In this document: positions 17,995-31,401 of the stretch, piece after piece | Position numbering within the stretch: position 1 is the first letter of the stretch | Layout: every line of letters begins with the position of its first letter | NCBI GenBank assembly: GCA_965261015.1 | Contig: CBDHCC010000001.1 | Coordinates: forward strand, 744,001-808,000 | DNA length: 64,000 nucleotides | DNA from: CBDHCC01 sp965261015 | GTDB taxonomy: Bacteria; Pseudomonadota; Alphaproteobacteria; Sphingomonadales; Sphingomonadaceae | Direction: 5' to 3' | Program-made: the position numbers and the translations under genes | Notes under the pieces: model-generated | What the model saw: only the letters and a program-made list of their open reading frames with translations | What the model was told of the DNA's origin: nothing | The model's database searches: none

Positions 17995-18807
17995 GTGACG
18001 CCGGAGCGCCGCGCCGCACTGGCAGCGGCGGCCCACCGCCTGGCCCAGGTCGCCGACGATCCCCGGCTGGAAGCGGAGTGGCTGATGGCGCATGCGGCCG
18101 GGGTTTCGCGCGGGGCTTTGTTGTTGGGCGCCGGCCAGCCGGTCGGCTTCGACGCGCTGGTGGCGCGCCGCGCCGCGGGCGAGCCGCTGGCCTATGTGAT
18201 CCGGTCCGCGCCCTTCCTGGACCTCGATCTGGCGGTCGGGCCCGGCGTCCTGATCCCGCGCACTGACACCGAGGTGCTGGCGGAGGCGGCGTTCGCCCGG
18301 CTGGCCGACCGCCCACCGGCCCGTGTGCTGGACTTGGGCACGGGCACCGGCGCGCTGTTGTTCGCGGCGCTCGCCCGTTGGCCGGGCGCGTCCGGGCTGG
18401 GGATCGACCGCAGCCGCGACGCGCTTGATTGGGCCGAGCGCAATCGGCGGGACCTGGGATTCGGCGACCGCGCGGAGCTGCGCGTGGGCGACTGGCTGGC
18501 GGGCGTGGCCGAGACGTTCGACCTGATCTTCAGCAACCCGCCCTATATCGCCCAGGACGACCCGCTGGAGCCGGCGGTGCGGGACTGGGAGCCGGAGGCC
18601 GCGCTGTGGTCGGGCGCCGACGGTCTGGACGACCATCGGCGGCTGGCCGCCACGCTGCGCCCCGCCCTGTCGCCCGGCGGCCTGGCGCTCGTAGAGATCG
18701 GCTGGCGCCAGGCCGGGGCGGCGCGGGCGCTGTACGAACGGGCGGGGTTCGCCGCGACCCTGCTGCGCGATCGCGCGGGCCGCGACCGGGGGCTGGCGCT
18801 CGCCTGA
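17995..18807 (+). CDS. prmC: Peptide chain release factor N5-glutamine methyltransferase
   Basis: 270 residues from GTG 17995. It methylates the GGQ glutamine of release factors using SAM. The methyltransferase motif I is VLDLGTGTGALLFAAL and the catalytic NPPY motif is FSNPPYIAQDDP. The N-terminal helical domain (RLAQVADDPRLEAEWLMAH) that binds the release factor is present. It follows prfA by 46 bases in the standard prfA-prmC operon. Confidence 0.95.
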   Translation: MTPERRAALAAAAHRLAQVADDPRLEAEWLMAHAAGVSRGALLLGAGQPVGFDALVARRAAGEPLAYVIRSAPFLDLDLAVGPGVLIPRTDTEVLAEAAFARLADRPPARVLDLGTGTGALLFAALARWPGASGLGIDRSRDALDWAERNRRDLGFGDRAELRVGDWLAGVAETFDLIFSNPPYIAQDDPLEPAVRDWEPEAALWSGADGLDDHRRLAATLRPALSPGGLALVEIGWRQAGAARALYERAGFAATLLRDRAGRDRGLALA

Positions 18808-19040
18808 TGTCAATTTGCCATTGCCAATGCGCGCGGGCGCGCTAAGCTGACCGTCGCGGATACCCGATTGCCGACCGAAAGGCGCGATCCGGTCCGCTCG
18901 ACCCCGCTTCCCTGTCATCGCGTCCGACCGGCGCGTCCGACGACCGAGCGAAGGGAAGGACGGCCATCGTGGCCGTGCCGACGGGGTCCGGAGCACGTCG
19001 ATCCCCCTGAAGGACAGACCCGACCGATGACCACGACCTC

Positions 19041-19865
19041 ATGAACAACCGACAGAACAACCGCCGGCGCGGCCGCAACGGCCCCCGGCCGCAAAGCGGC
19101 GGCGGGCGCGGTGCCGACCCGCAGAACCGGATCGACAACCGCACGCGCGGCAACGCCGTCCAGCTGCACGAGAAATATCGCAACATGGCGCGCGACGCCC
19201 AGACCAAGGGCGACCGGGTCGAGGCGGAATATTGGTGGCAGTTCGCCGACCATTATTACCGCGTCGTGGCCGATCAGCGCGCTCGCGCCGAAGAGCGCCA
19301 GGGCGGTGGCCGGTCGCAGCGCGACGAGTGGCGCCAGCAGGCAGAGGACGACGACGACCGGCCTCAGCACACCCCTTCGAACTCCGGCCGCGACCGGATG
19401 GACGACGAGGACGATGGCGACGACTGGCGCCAGGGGGGCCGTGGACGGTCGGGCAATCGGGAGGCCGAGCGGTCCGACGGCGGACGCGGCGACCAGGGTC
19501 AGGACGGCGGCCACGACCGGGGTCGAGAGGCGGGTCGCGGCGGTTCCAGCCAACCCGACGGCGACGGCCGGGACGCGGGCGACGGCCGTCGGGACGGGCG
19601 GGGAGAGGGCGATGGGGCCGACGAGCCCTCCGCCCGGCCTCAGCGTCGCGCCACCCGTTCGAAGCCGGTCGAGGCGACGGAGGACGGCACTCAGCCGACC
19701 ACCCGCCCGCGTCGCGGTCGTCCCCGCAAGGCGGAGGCCGAGGCGGAACCCGCCGTTCTGGACAGCGAAGTGCTGCCTCCGTCGCTGACGGCGGAGGCGG
19801 ACGCGCCCAAGCGGCGGGGACGTCCTCGCAAGTCCGCCGCCAGCGAGGGCACCGAAGCCGCCTGA
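19041..19865 (+). CDS. DUF4167 domain-containing protein
   Basis: 274 residues. Residues about 1-80 are the DUF4167 domain: MNNRQNNRRRGRNG, an NRIDNRTRGNAVQLHEKY block and GDRVEAEYWWQFADHYYRVV. The rest is low-complexity, rich in Asp, Gly, Arg and Gln, with two AT-hook-like RPRRGRPRKA / PKRRGRPRKS motifs near the C-terminus, which suggests nucleic-acid binding. It lies downstream of prmC, as in many alphaproteobacteria. The ATG overlaps the stop of a five-codon ORF (19027-19044) in the leader, with AAGGA at 19010, a possible coupling arrangement. Function unknown. Confidence 0.85.
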   Translation: MNNRQNNRRRGRNGPRPQSGGGRGADPQNRIDNRTRGNAVQLHEKYRNMARDAQTKGDRVEAEYWWQFADHYYRVVADQRARAEERQGGGRSQRDEWRQQAEDDDDRPQHTPSNSGRDRMDDEDDGDDWRQGGRGRSGNREAERSDGGRGDQGQDGGHDRGREAGRGGSSQPDGDGRDAGDGRRDGRGEGDGADEPSARPQRRATRSKPVEATEDGTQPTTRPRRGRPRKAEAEAEPAVLDSEVLPPSLTAEADAPKRRGRPRKSAASEGTEAA

Positions 19866-19921
19866 CTCCGCACCCGCGTCGGCCGGGCGGGCCGGCGCGG
19901 GTGACCGACTGGCCTATTCGG

Positions 19922-20287
19922 TCAGGGCAGCGGCCTGGGCCGGAACTCGTCGTCCAGCGCGACGAAGGTGAACAGGCCGCTGGTCACCCGGACCGCCTCG
20001 CCATCGCCGCGCGTGGCGACCACGTCCACTCGGATGCCGACGGAGGTGCGGCCGCGCCGCTCCACCTCCGCGTAAACCGACACGATGTCGCGCAGCAGGA
20101 TGGGGGCGATGAACTCCATCGTGTCGATCGCCACCGTGGCGCACCGGCCGCCACACACCCGACCGGCCACGATGCCGCCGGCCGCGTCCATCTGCGACAG
20201 CACCCAGCCGCCGAAGATGTGCCCGTTCGAGTTGATGTCGGACGGTCCCGGCACGACGCGCAGGACGGGGTCGAGCGCGCCGGTCAT
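19922..20287 (-). CDS. Hotdog-fold acyl-CoA thioesterase (YciA-like)
   Basis: 121 residues. The motif SDINSNGHIFGGWVLSQMDA is the conserved catalytic stretch (Asn/Asp, HIFGG, D of the central helix) of YciA-type acyl-CoA thioesterases. The hotdog strand follows (VAIDTMEFIAPILLRDIVSV). It would hydrolyse acyl-CoA in the cytosol. Four-base ATGA overlap with the upstream membrane-protein gene shows an operon of two genes. Confidence 0.88.
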   Translation of the reverse strand: MTGALDPVLRVVPGPSDINSNGHIFGGWVLSQMDAAGGIVAGRVCGGRCATVAIDTMEFIAPILLRDIVSVYAEVERRGRTSVGIRVDVVATRGDGEAVRVTSGLFTFVALDDEFRPRPLP

Positions 20288-20601
20288 CGGTCCGCCTCGT
20301 CGGCGAAGGGATCCTCGATCCGGTCGTCATGGCCGGTGCCGCTCGACAGGAAGACCAGCCCCATCAGGGCCGCGGTCAGCACCATCGTGCCGAACACGCC
20401 CCCGGTGACCGCGATCGCCATGTGCAGCGGCACCTCGCCCCGAGCGATCCCGAGCCAGCCGAGCGCCACGGCGACCAGCGCCACGGCGAACGCGGCCATC
20501 CAGCCCAGGATCCGACGATATCGGCCCCACGCGAAACGCGCATAATCGGGGTCGTCGAGTGTCGGCGGCCGGGACGGCGGGGATGGTGGCGGCGTGGTCA
20601 T
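20284..20601 (-). CDS. Small hypothetical membrane protein
   Basis: 105 residues. Pro-rich N-terminus (TTPPPSPPSRPP), then YARFAWGRYRRILGWM and two hydrophobic segments (about residues 34-52 and 60-85), and an acidic tail. I do not recognise a family, although the layout is common in sphingomonad genomes. Translationally coupled to the thioesterase gene by a four-base overlap. Confidence 0.75.
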   Translation of the reverse strand: MTTPPPSPPSRPPTLDDPDYARFAWGRYRRILGWMAAFAVALVAVALGWLGIARGEVPLHMAIAVTGGVFGTMVLTAALMGLVFLSSGTGHDDRIEDPFADEADR

Positions 20602-20675
20602 GGGCGGTCGGCCTTTCCTTTGCGGCCCGGGCGTGAGAACATCAACCGAAGCCGGAGGACGAGGAGAGGGCGGCC

Positions 20676-21104
20676 ATGACGATCCAGCGCATCCTGGACG
20701 ATCGCGAGGGCGGGATCGTGACGATCACCGCGGACCAGCCCGTTCGGGACGCGGTCGCCCGTTTGGCGGAGCGCCGCATCGGTGCTCTGCCGGTGATGGC
20801 CGGCGACCGCCCGATCGGGGTGTTCTCCGAACGCGACCTGCTGCACGGGCTTCAGACCCACGGCACGCCGGTGCTGGACGATCCGGTGGAGCGCGTGATG
20901 ACCGCGCCCGCCGTGACGGTCACGCCCGACACCGGCGCGCTGGCGGCCCTGTCGCTGATGACCCGGCGGCGGATACGCCACCTGCCGGTCGTCGACTCGA
21001 CCGGAGCGATGGTCGGGTTCGTATCGATCGGCGACCTGGTGAAGCTGCGGATCGACCGTATCGAGGCGGAGGCCGAGTCGCTGCGCGACTACATCGCCGG
21101 TTAG
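20676..21104 (+). CDS. Paired CBS domain protein
   Basis: 142 residues made of two CBS domains: VRDAVARLAERRIGALPVMA with GVFSERDLLHGL (first) and GALAALSLMTRRRIRHLPVV with VGFVSIGDLVKL (second). Such stand-alone pairs bind adenine nucleotides and act as cytosolic sensors; the partner is unknown. A GAGGACGAGGAGAGGG stretch upstream provides the RBS. Convergent with the glycosyltransferase operon, four bases apart. Confidence 0.92.
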   Translation: MTIQRILDDREGGIVTITADQPVRDAVARLAERRIGALPVMAGDRPIGVFSERDLLHGLQTHGTPVLDDPVERVMTAPAVTVTPDTGALAALSLMTRRRIRHLPVVDSTGAMVGFVSIGDLVKLRIDRIEAEAESLRDYIAG

Positions 21105-21108
21105 CGGC

Positions 21109-21987
21109 TCAGGCGAAGGGCGGCAGGGTGGTCCGCCAGCCCGGCTCCGCCGCGACATCGACCTTGCGCGCGAACCACGCCCCCGACGCCGCCGCTTCGG
21201 TCGCGTGCTCGGGCGACAGGAACAGCGGGCTGTTCGCCGGTCCGTCCGGCCAGCGCACGAAGCGGCGATAGTCCGTCAGCCGATCGGCGAAGTCGCGGTC
21301 GAGGAGGGTCGCGGCTACGTGCTCGTCGGCGCAGGCGGTGCCGCGAAGGCGGCCGCTGGCCTCCAGAGCGCGGATGGTGTCCGCCAGCGCGCGCGCCGCG
21401 TCCTCGGGCAACGACCACCAGCTCCACCCCTTTCGCCAGGGGCCGATCGGGCGGGCGCGCCGGCCCGTCCAGCGGTCCGCTCGGCGGTGCGCCGCGCGTT
21501 GCAGGCGACCGAGCGACCACACGACCTGTTCGCGCCAGGCGTGCGGCAGCCGGGCGGCGAGCGCGTGCGGGTCGATCCACCAGCGCTGCATCCGCTCTTC
21601 CTGCTCCTGCCCCAGCACGGTGGCCCACACGGCGCGCGGCCGTTCGGCGGCGTCGGCGGCGATCCGCGCGCGCGGGACGACCGGCCAGTCGGTGCCGCTG
21701 AGATGATGGGCGAGCGTGAAGGGTCGGGTCAGCGCCTGATCCAGCATCAGCCGGGTCGCGGCCAGCTGGCTGCGATGGCCCCAGCGCACGGCGGCGGGGC
21801 GGGCGACCAGCTCGACTCGGCCGGACGGATGGGCCGCGAACCGCTCCCTTTCGTCGCGCCACAATGGGGAGCGGCGGTCGAGGTGCAGCACGGCCCGGTC
21901 AGGCGTGCCCGGCGGCAGCAACCGGTCGAGCAGCGCCGCCAGCTGCTCCGGCCGGTCGTGGGCGGCGATCAGATAGACGAAGGTCAC
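21109..21987 (-). CDS. Core-2/I-branching-type beta-1,6-N-acetylglucosaminyltransferase family protein
   Basis: 292 residues from GTG 21987. FVYLIAAHDRPEQLAALLDR at the start, VLHLDRRSPLW, RWGHRSQLAATRLMLDQAL, HHLSGTDWPV and KGWSWWSLPEDAARAL match the GT14-like branching enzymes found in bacterial capsule loci. It likely adds a sugar to an extracellular polysaccharide or glycan on the cytosolic face. The GTGA overlap with the flippase gene makes it the last gene of a three-gene operon (GT2, flippase, GT14-like). Confidence 0.82.
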   Translation of the reverse strand: MTFVYLIAAHDRPEQLAALLDRLLPPGTPDRAVLHLDRRSPLWRDERERFAAHPSGRVELVARPAAVRWGHRSQLAATRLMLDQALTRPFTLAHHLSGTDWPVVPRARIAADAAERPRAVWATVLGQEQEERMQRWWIDPHALAARLPHAWREQVVWSLGRLQRAAHRRADRWTGRRARPIGPWRKGWSWWSLPEDAARALADTIRALEASGRLRGTACADEHVAATLLDRDFADRLTDYRRFVRWPDGPANSPLFLSPEHATEAAASGAWFARKVDVAAEPGWRTTLPPFA

Positions 21988-23456
21988 GCGCCGAACGCCG
22001 CGCGGACCGCCCGCCACGGTCGATCCAGCGCCGTCGCGACCAACTCCCGAATGTCGGGCGCGGCGGGGTGGCGGATCAGGAACACGGCGGCCAGCCAGCA
22101 GGCGACGCCCGCCAGCGCCAGAGCGGCGAGCGCCAGCAGCGGCATCGGCGCTGCGGCCGGCCAGGCCCACATCGCCGCGGCCGTCGGCGCGATCGCGGCG
22201 GCGGTCGCGGCCGCGCTGCGGGCGTAGGTGCCGCACAACGCTCGCCAGTCGATCGCGATCAGCGTGCTCAACAAGCGCGCGTACATCGCGAACCAGACGA
22301 GTGCGTAGAGCACGCGCGAGATCGCCGCCCACTCCACCCCCCACACCGCCAGCGCGGCCAGCGACGCGATCGACAGCGCCGTGTCGACGATGTTGAAGGC
22401 CAGCAGCCGGCGCATCCGACCCAGCAGGATCGGCAGTTCCACATGCAGGGGCAGGGCCACGAACACGACCTCCGCCAGCGCCACCCAGACCAGCACCGGC
22501 GCGACCCCGGCCCAGTCCGGCCCGTACAGCCCGAGCACCAGCGGCCGCGACGCGAGCGCCAGCCCCGCCATCGCCGGCCAGGTGACCACGGTGTAGCCGG
22601 CGACCACCCGGGCATAGGGTGGCCCCAGCGGTTCCCCCCGATCGCGGATGCGCGCGAAGGCGGGGTAGAAGACGCCGCTGATCGCGCCGGACACCAGCAT
22701 CCGCAACTGGCCCGAGAGCGCGGTCGCCCGGCTGAAGACGCCCACGGCGGCGAGCGTCAGCAGCCGGCCGACGACCAGATCGGCCGAACGCGACCCAATC
22801 GCGCCGGACACGAACAGGACCGAATTGAGCGACCCGAACCGCAGGACCTCGCCCGCCCGGCCGAGTCGCGGAACGAGCGGGATCGGGGCCGGATGCGTCC
22901 ATTGTGCCACGGCGGCGCGCGCGACCGCCTGCGCCACCATGCCCCAGGCGAGCGACTCGGCCGACAGGCCGGCCGCGGCGAAGGCCAGCGACGCTCCGCC
23001 GCCCACCACCGCGCCGGCCGCGTTGATCGCGAACACCGCGCGAAAATCCATCGCGCGGGTGGCGAGCGCGAAGGGCACGACGGAAAAGGGCACCAGCAGA
23101 TAGGACGACGCGATCACCAGCAGCAGGCGTGTCAGACCAGGTTCGTCGTAGAACCGCGCCATCGGCCAGGCGAGCAGCGCCACCAGCCCGGCGATCGCGA
23201 GCGCGAACAGGGCCGACACGGACGAACACACCCGCACCTCGTCCGCCGTCAGCTCCGGCCGGCCCGCGATGTACCGGGTCAGACCGAAATCCTGCAGGAT
23301 GGCGACCATCAGGGCCGCGGCGAGCGCGATGGAGAACAGCCCCACCTCCGCGGGATCCAGGAAATAGCGGGACACCACGACGCTGACCGCGAAGCCCACG
23401 ACGAACACGACATATTGCGACGCCATGGACCAGATGGCGGCGGCGCGGACGTTCAC
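21984..23456 (-). CDS. Oligosaccharide flippase family protein (Wzx-like)
   Basis: 490 residues from GTG 23456, with about 12-14 membrane segments. The N-terminus RAAAIWSMASQYVVFVVGFA, FLDPAEVGLFSIALA and LQDFGLTRYIAGRPELT are typical of the MATE-like polysaccharide exporters. It would move lipid-linked sugars across the inner membrane. The GTG is the first start after the stop of the upstream glycosyltransferase gene (31 bases away); the frame is open further up but that part is antisense to nothing conserved and overlaps the GT2 gene. Confidence 0.85.
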   Translation of the reverse strand: MNVRAAAIWSMASQYVVFVVGFAVSVVVSRYFLDPAEVGLFSIALAAALMVAILQDFGLTRYIAGRPELTADEVRVCSSVSALFALAIAGLVALLAWPMARFYDEPGLTRLLLVIASSYLLVPFSVVPFALATRAMDFRAVFAINAAGAVVGGGASLAFAAAGLSAESLAWGMVAQAVARAAVAQWTHPAPIPLVPRLGRAGEVLRFGSLNSVLFVSGAIGSRSADLVVGRLLTLAAVGVFSRATALSGQLRMLVSGAISGVFYPAFARIRDRGEPLGPPYARVVAGYTVVTWPAMAGLALASRPLVLGLYGPDWAGVAPVLVWVALAEVVFVALPLHVELPILLGRMRRLLAFNIVDTALSIASLAALAVWGVEWAAISRVLYALVWFAMYARLLSTLIAIDWRALCGTYARSAAATAAAIAPTAAAMWAWPAAAPMPLLALAALALAGVACWLAAVFLIRHPAAPDIRELVATALDRPWRAVRAAFGA

Positions 23457-23487
23457 GCGGCGGGCCGGGTCGGCGACCGGGTGGCGG

Positions 23488-24477
23488 TCATCGCGCGGCC
23501 AGCGCGGCCGCGAGTCGCGCGGCGCGGGCGGGCAGGCCGAGCTTCGCCAGGCGGGCGACGGTGCGCCACAACCCGGCCGTGCGCCCGCCTTCGCGGACAT
23601 GATCGATCAGCAGATCGTATCCGTCGCCGCCCAGCGCGGTTCGCGAATAGAGCAGGCCCGGCGCGACCCTCGCGCGCACCTCCTCGCCGACTCCCGGGCG
23701 GCCGAACAGGCGGTCGAGCTCCGCCACCGGCGGCAGCCGGTCGAGCGTCGCGGTCGGATCCGGCCGCCCGGCCCGGCGCTCCTGCCAGGCGATGTACGAA
23801 ATCGCGGCCCCCACCTGCTGTTCGACGGCATGGCGGGACGAGACCTGTTCGTCCGTGTGGCGATAGCGCAGCAGCCGTTCGGGAAGGCTGCCCAGCTTCG
23901 TTACGCCGGCGAGTCGCAGCCACAGATCGAAATCCTCGCAATGGCGGAAGGCGGCATGGTAGCCGCCGACCCGCCGGACCGGCTCGACCCGCATCGTGGC
24001 CGACGGGTGGCACAGGAGGGGGCCGCGCCCGACGGACCGCAGGAAGGCCGCGTGGTCGACCGGATGATCCGCCCCGTGCAGGTGGTAGGGTCCGCCATCG
24101 GCGTCGATGTCGATCGTCCAGCACCCGATCACGCCATAGTCGGGGTGGTCGCGCAGAAAGGCCAGCTGCCGCTCGAACCGCTGCGGCAGGGCGACGTCGT
24201 CCGCGTCCATCCGAGCGACGATCGGCGCGCGCGCTTGGGCCAGCAGCTCGTTGAGGCTGGCGACCAGACCGCGATTCTCCCGGTGGATCGGCCGGATTCG
24301 CGAGTCACGTGCGGCGTGCCGGTCCATGATGGCGCGACTGCCATCCGACGATCCGTCGTTCAGGATCAGGAACTCGAAATCCGTGTGGGTCTGGGCGCGG
24401 ATGCTGGCGATCGCCTCGTCCAGGAAGCGGTCCGCGTTGAAGACGCTCATAGCGACGGTGAGGGGAGGCACGATCAT
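23488..24477 (-). CDS. Glycosyltransferase family 2
   Basis: 329 residues from ATG 24477. GT-A fold signatures: LTVAMSVFNADRFLDEAIAS, LILNDGSSDGSRAIM and VARMDADDVALPQRFERQL (D-x-D metal site), then GGYHAAFRHCEDFDLWLRLA. It transfers a nucleotide-activated sugar to a growing glycan in the cytosol. It heads the polysaccharide operon. Its start lies about 108 bases from the divergent rRNA promoter. Confidence 0.9.
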   Translation of the reverse strand: MIVPPLTVAMSVFNADRFLDEAIASIRAQTHTDFEFLILNDGSSDGSRAIMDRHAARDSRIRPIHRENRGLVASLNELLAQARAPIVARMDADDVALPQRFERQLAFLRDHPDYGVIGCWTIDIDADGGPYHLHGADHPVDHAAFLRSVGRGPLLCHPSATMRVEPVRRVGGYHAAFRHCEDFDLWLRLAGVTKLGSLPERLLRYRHTDEQVSSRHAVEQQVGAAISYIAWQERRAGRPDPTATLDRLPPVAELDRLFGRPGVGEEVRARVAPGLLYSRTALGGDGYDLLIDHVREGGRTAGLWRTVARLAKLGLPARAARLAAALAAR

Positions 24478-24584
24478 GGGATGTCGGCCATTAGGTCTGC
24501 CCGATGAACAACGGGTTGAGAGGGGGCTGAGTGGCCGCTGTGGGGCCGACGCGGTGCCGACCGACACAAAAATGCAAAAAGCGG

Positions 24585-24613
24585 TTGACGGCCCATGGGA
24601 CGGCCCGTATACC
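24585..24613 (+). promoter_or_regulatory. rRNA operon promoter (-35 TTGACG, -10 TATACC)
   Basis: TTGACG at 24585-24590 and TATACC at 24608-24613 are separated by exactly 17 bases, and an A-rich UP-like stretch (CACAAAAATGCAAAAA) lies directly upstream. It is about 300 bases before the 16S start, the usual distance for an rrn promoter with a leader. The rest of 24478-24920 holds no gene: it is the promoter, the antitermination boxA and the 16S leader stem. Confidence 0.75.
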
Positions 24614-24717
24614 CAATTTCACCGCAGCGACACGGCCCTCCGGGGAAGCGCCGACGCGGTCACCAATAGCTCCGGCGCTCGAACACCTCAACCTAGGGGT
24701 CGAAGATGCGTCGGCTC

Positions 24718-24728
24718 GCTCTTTGACA
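24718..24728 (+). promoter_or_regulatory. rrn antitermination boxA in the 16S leader
   Basis: GCTCTTTGACA matches the boxA core (consensus TGCTCTTTAACA) in the leader between the rrn promoter and 16S, where Nus factors assemble. A similar ATATTTGACA lies in the 16S-23S spacer near 26850. Confidence 0.6.
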
Positions 24729-24920
24729 TTGTTGAACAGATGAAGGGACATGTGGGCGGCGGCTCCGGGTCCGACGGCTTCTAGGCGTCGGGTGCTCGGT
24801 TAAAGTCAGGCCGTTACCATGTCTCGTTACATATCCACAGTATATGTGATGTGCAGGTTTCGGCTCCTAGATATGGCGGCCTTCCTCTCGGGTTTTCCCT
24901 CGGGAGGTTGGTCGAACATC

Positions 24921-26419
<1,499 letters not shown>

Positions 26420-26608
26420 CGTTGGAGTGCGCCGGTCGTTCGCGATCGGGTCAGCTTCCGATGGTCCGAAGAACAATGCCGCCGTCCTCATGTCCCTTCA
26501 TCCTGGACCCACCCGTCGCAGTTCGCTGTTGCGGGTGGATGCCGCAGCTGGCCTCAGCCTCCTGGCGTGTGCCGTCCTTCGGGACGTCTCGGCCGGCCGG
26601 CACGGATG

Positions 26609-26685
<77 letters not shown>

Positions 26686-26708
26686 TCCCGCCTCGCGGGA
26701 TCCGGTTG

Positions 26709-26784
26709 GGGGCCTTAGCTCAGCTGGGAGAGCACCTGCTTTGCAAGCAGGGGGTCATCGGTTCGATCCCGATAGGCTCCACCA
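26709..26784 (+). tRNA. alaT: tRNA-Ala (TGC)
   Basis: 76 bases with encoded CCA. The acceptor stem GGGGCCT pairs with AGGCTCC (one G-T pair), the anticodon loop TTTGCAA gives TGC, and the T arm has GGTTCGATCCC. Second tRNA of the rRNA spacer. Confidence 0.97.
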
Positions 26785-27007
26785 TCGGCCGTCCAGGTAT
26801 GAAGACAACAGTTCCGCGCGGGCGACCGTGCGGAGAAGGCTTTGGCCTTCGATATTTGACATTGTGAATGGGTTTGAAAAATCGATGCCGTGGCGGCGTC
26901 GGTGACAATCTTCGGATCGTCGCGGGCGACGCTGCAAGAAAGGCTGAGATATCAATTCCGCATCGCCGTGGCGGCCCGACAGGGTTGTCGCTGGTGGTGT
27001 GGACTCT

Positions 27008-29804
<2,797 letters not shown>

Positions 29805-29887
29805 GTCCCACCATCATCGACAGCCTTGCCGATCGGCAGACTGCGGTGGAATTGGTCCTCAGCTTTTCGCATCGATTTTTCAGACCC

Positions 29888-30047
29888 GATCCCGTCCGCC
29901 GGCTTTGCAGCTTGGTGACCATGGCGCCCGTGACCCACCCGATCCCATCTCGAACTCGGCCGTGAAACCGGGCTGCGCCGATGGTACTGTCGCTCAAGCG
30001 CCGGAAGAGTAGGTCGTCGCCAGGCTTCAAAGCCGGCGGACGGGATC
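29888..30047 (+). other. 20-bp perfect processing stem around 5S rRNA
   Basis: GATCCCGTCCGCCGGCTTTG (29888-29907) is the exact reverse complement of bases 30028-30047, so the precursor folds 5S onto a 20-bp stem, probably an RNase III/RNase E processing signal. Confidence 0.7.
29910..30025 (+). rRNA. rrf: 5S ribosomal RNA
   Basis: About 116 bases. The 5 prime GCTTGGTGAC pairs with the 3 prime GTCGCCAGGC; ACCCACCCGATCCCATCTCG and CGAACTCGGCCGTGAAACCG are the typical 5S core. Follows 23S in the operon. Confidence 0.95.
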
Positions 30048-30109
30048 GTGTTCAAACCCATTCACATGTCGAGCCGTCGCCCCTTTGGGTGGCGGCTCAC
30101 TTTCTTTGG

Positions 30110-30187
<78 letters not shown>

Positions 30188-30251
30188 ACTCCCAAGATTG
30201 AGCCTTTCCGAAGGGCGGGTAGGGTTGTGTGTCCCTGCTAGCCCGCTTTCA

Positions 30252-30274
30252 GCTGCGTCCCGACGGGACGCAGC
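30252..30274 (+). terminator. Hairpin downstream of rRNA operon, terminator-like
   Basis: GCTGCGTCCC-GAC-GGGACGCAGC is a perfect 10-bp stem with a 3-base loop, 66 bases after tRNA-fMet and just before the convergent protease gene. No T-run follows, so it may be a rho-assisted or bidirectional terminator. Confidence 0.45.
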
Positions 30275-30304
30275 GAGCAACGTTTGGCTAGCCGGCGGAC
30301 GCCC

Positions 30305-31225
30305 TCAGGGCCATGCCGCACGTCTCGCCTTTTTGCTGAGTACGAAGCGGACGCGGCGGTTCGGAAAGTCGATCAGGACCTGGCCGAATTGGCTGATGGC
30401 GTCCATACCGAGCAGGATCGCGGGCTGCTCAGTCAGATCCAGGCTCTGAAAGGCTGGACTGTCGACCACGGCAATGGCGAAGTCGTTGAAACTCAGCGGT
30501 CCGATGGCGAGCTGGCGGACGGGCACGATGCGCGCGGCGATGGTGTCGCCAGTGATCGACGTGATCCGATCCACTTCTCCTGCGCGACGGCGACCCAGCC
30601 GATCGGCCAGGGCGGGGTTGCCGACGGTGCGCTGGGCGCCCGTGTCGATCACGACGTCAACGGCCACCCCGTCGATCGTCGCGGTGGTCAGGATCAGGCG
30701 ACCGGATCGCCGGCGCGCCTGAATCACGATCCCCCGACTGGAGGGGGTTCGATCCCCGGGGCTGATGATCGTCACCTTGGCCGCCTCGAAATCGAACAGG
30801 ACGCGCGCATCCTGCAGGGCGTCGGAGCCGAGCACGCCGTCCATGCCCATTTGGCGCCGGCTTAGGATCGGTGCCTCCACGCGACGATAGACGGTCGAGC
30901 CCACCGTCAGCGTTTCCACAGCGACGATCTCCACTGGCGATATGCCGGCCATATGCACGATCCGGGCGGCCTCTCGCGGCCCGCTCAGGCCCGCCGCGAT
31001 GATGTCGGACACGACCGTGCGCTCGGCGCCGGTATCAATCAGGAAGCGGCCGTTCGCGCGGCCGTCGATCACGACCGGAACGGTCAGGCGCCGCAGCGCG
31101 TCGAGTTCGGCCGCGATGACCTCCTGACGATCCGGCGTCGGCGCGGGGTCGAAGTCGAGCGTCGCGACTTGGAGGAGGAACGGCAGCACGTCTTGGTGAT
31201 ACGCCTGCCCGACCAGGGTTGGCAA
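30305..31225 (-). CDS. Retropepsin-like aspartic protease, two domains; start uncertain
   Basis: Up to 306 residues. Two clan AA units are visible, each with a D-T-G-A catalytic motif: NGRFLIDTGAERTVVS (about residue 65) and VDVVIDTGAQRTVGN (about residue 195), plus GVLGSDALQDARVLFDF and LLGMDAISQFGQVLIDF which form the second halves. A two-domain retropepsin can be a self-sufficient protease. No ATG starts the frame: candidates are TTG 31225 and GTG 31189, neither with a clear RBS, and no proper signal peptide is seen although relatives are usually exported. The 176 bases up to 31401 hold no recognisable gene. A lost or shifted N-terminus is possible. Confidence 0.75.
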   Translation of the reverse strand: MPTLVGQAYHQDVLPFLLQVATLDFDPAPTPDRQEVIAAELDALRRLTVPVVIDGRANGRFLIDTGAERTVVSDIIAAGLSGPREAARIVHMAGISPVEIVAVETLTVGSTVYRRVEAPILSRRQMGMDGVLGSDALQDARVLFDFEAAKVTIISPGDRTPSSRGIVIQARRRSGRLILTTATIDGVAVDVVIDTGAQRTVGNPALADRLGRRRAGEVDRITSITGDTIAARIVPVRQLAIGPLSFNDFAIAVVDSPAFQSLDLTEQPAILLGMDAISQFGQVLIDFPNRRVRFVLSKKARRAAWP

Positions 31226-31401
31226 AGCCGATGGCCCGTGAAATCGCTGATGCCGCCTTGCCGAGCACCGCTTGCGGGCATTGAGCGATCAGGAAAAGCG
31301 ACGCCGGCGCTGTGATGCGCGCGCCGGCCTGCGGCGAGTGACTCCAGCCGGCCATCCACTCATTGTGTTCGCAACTCGTCACGCTCGCAGCCGAAGACCG
31401 A

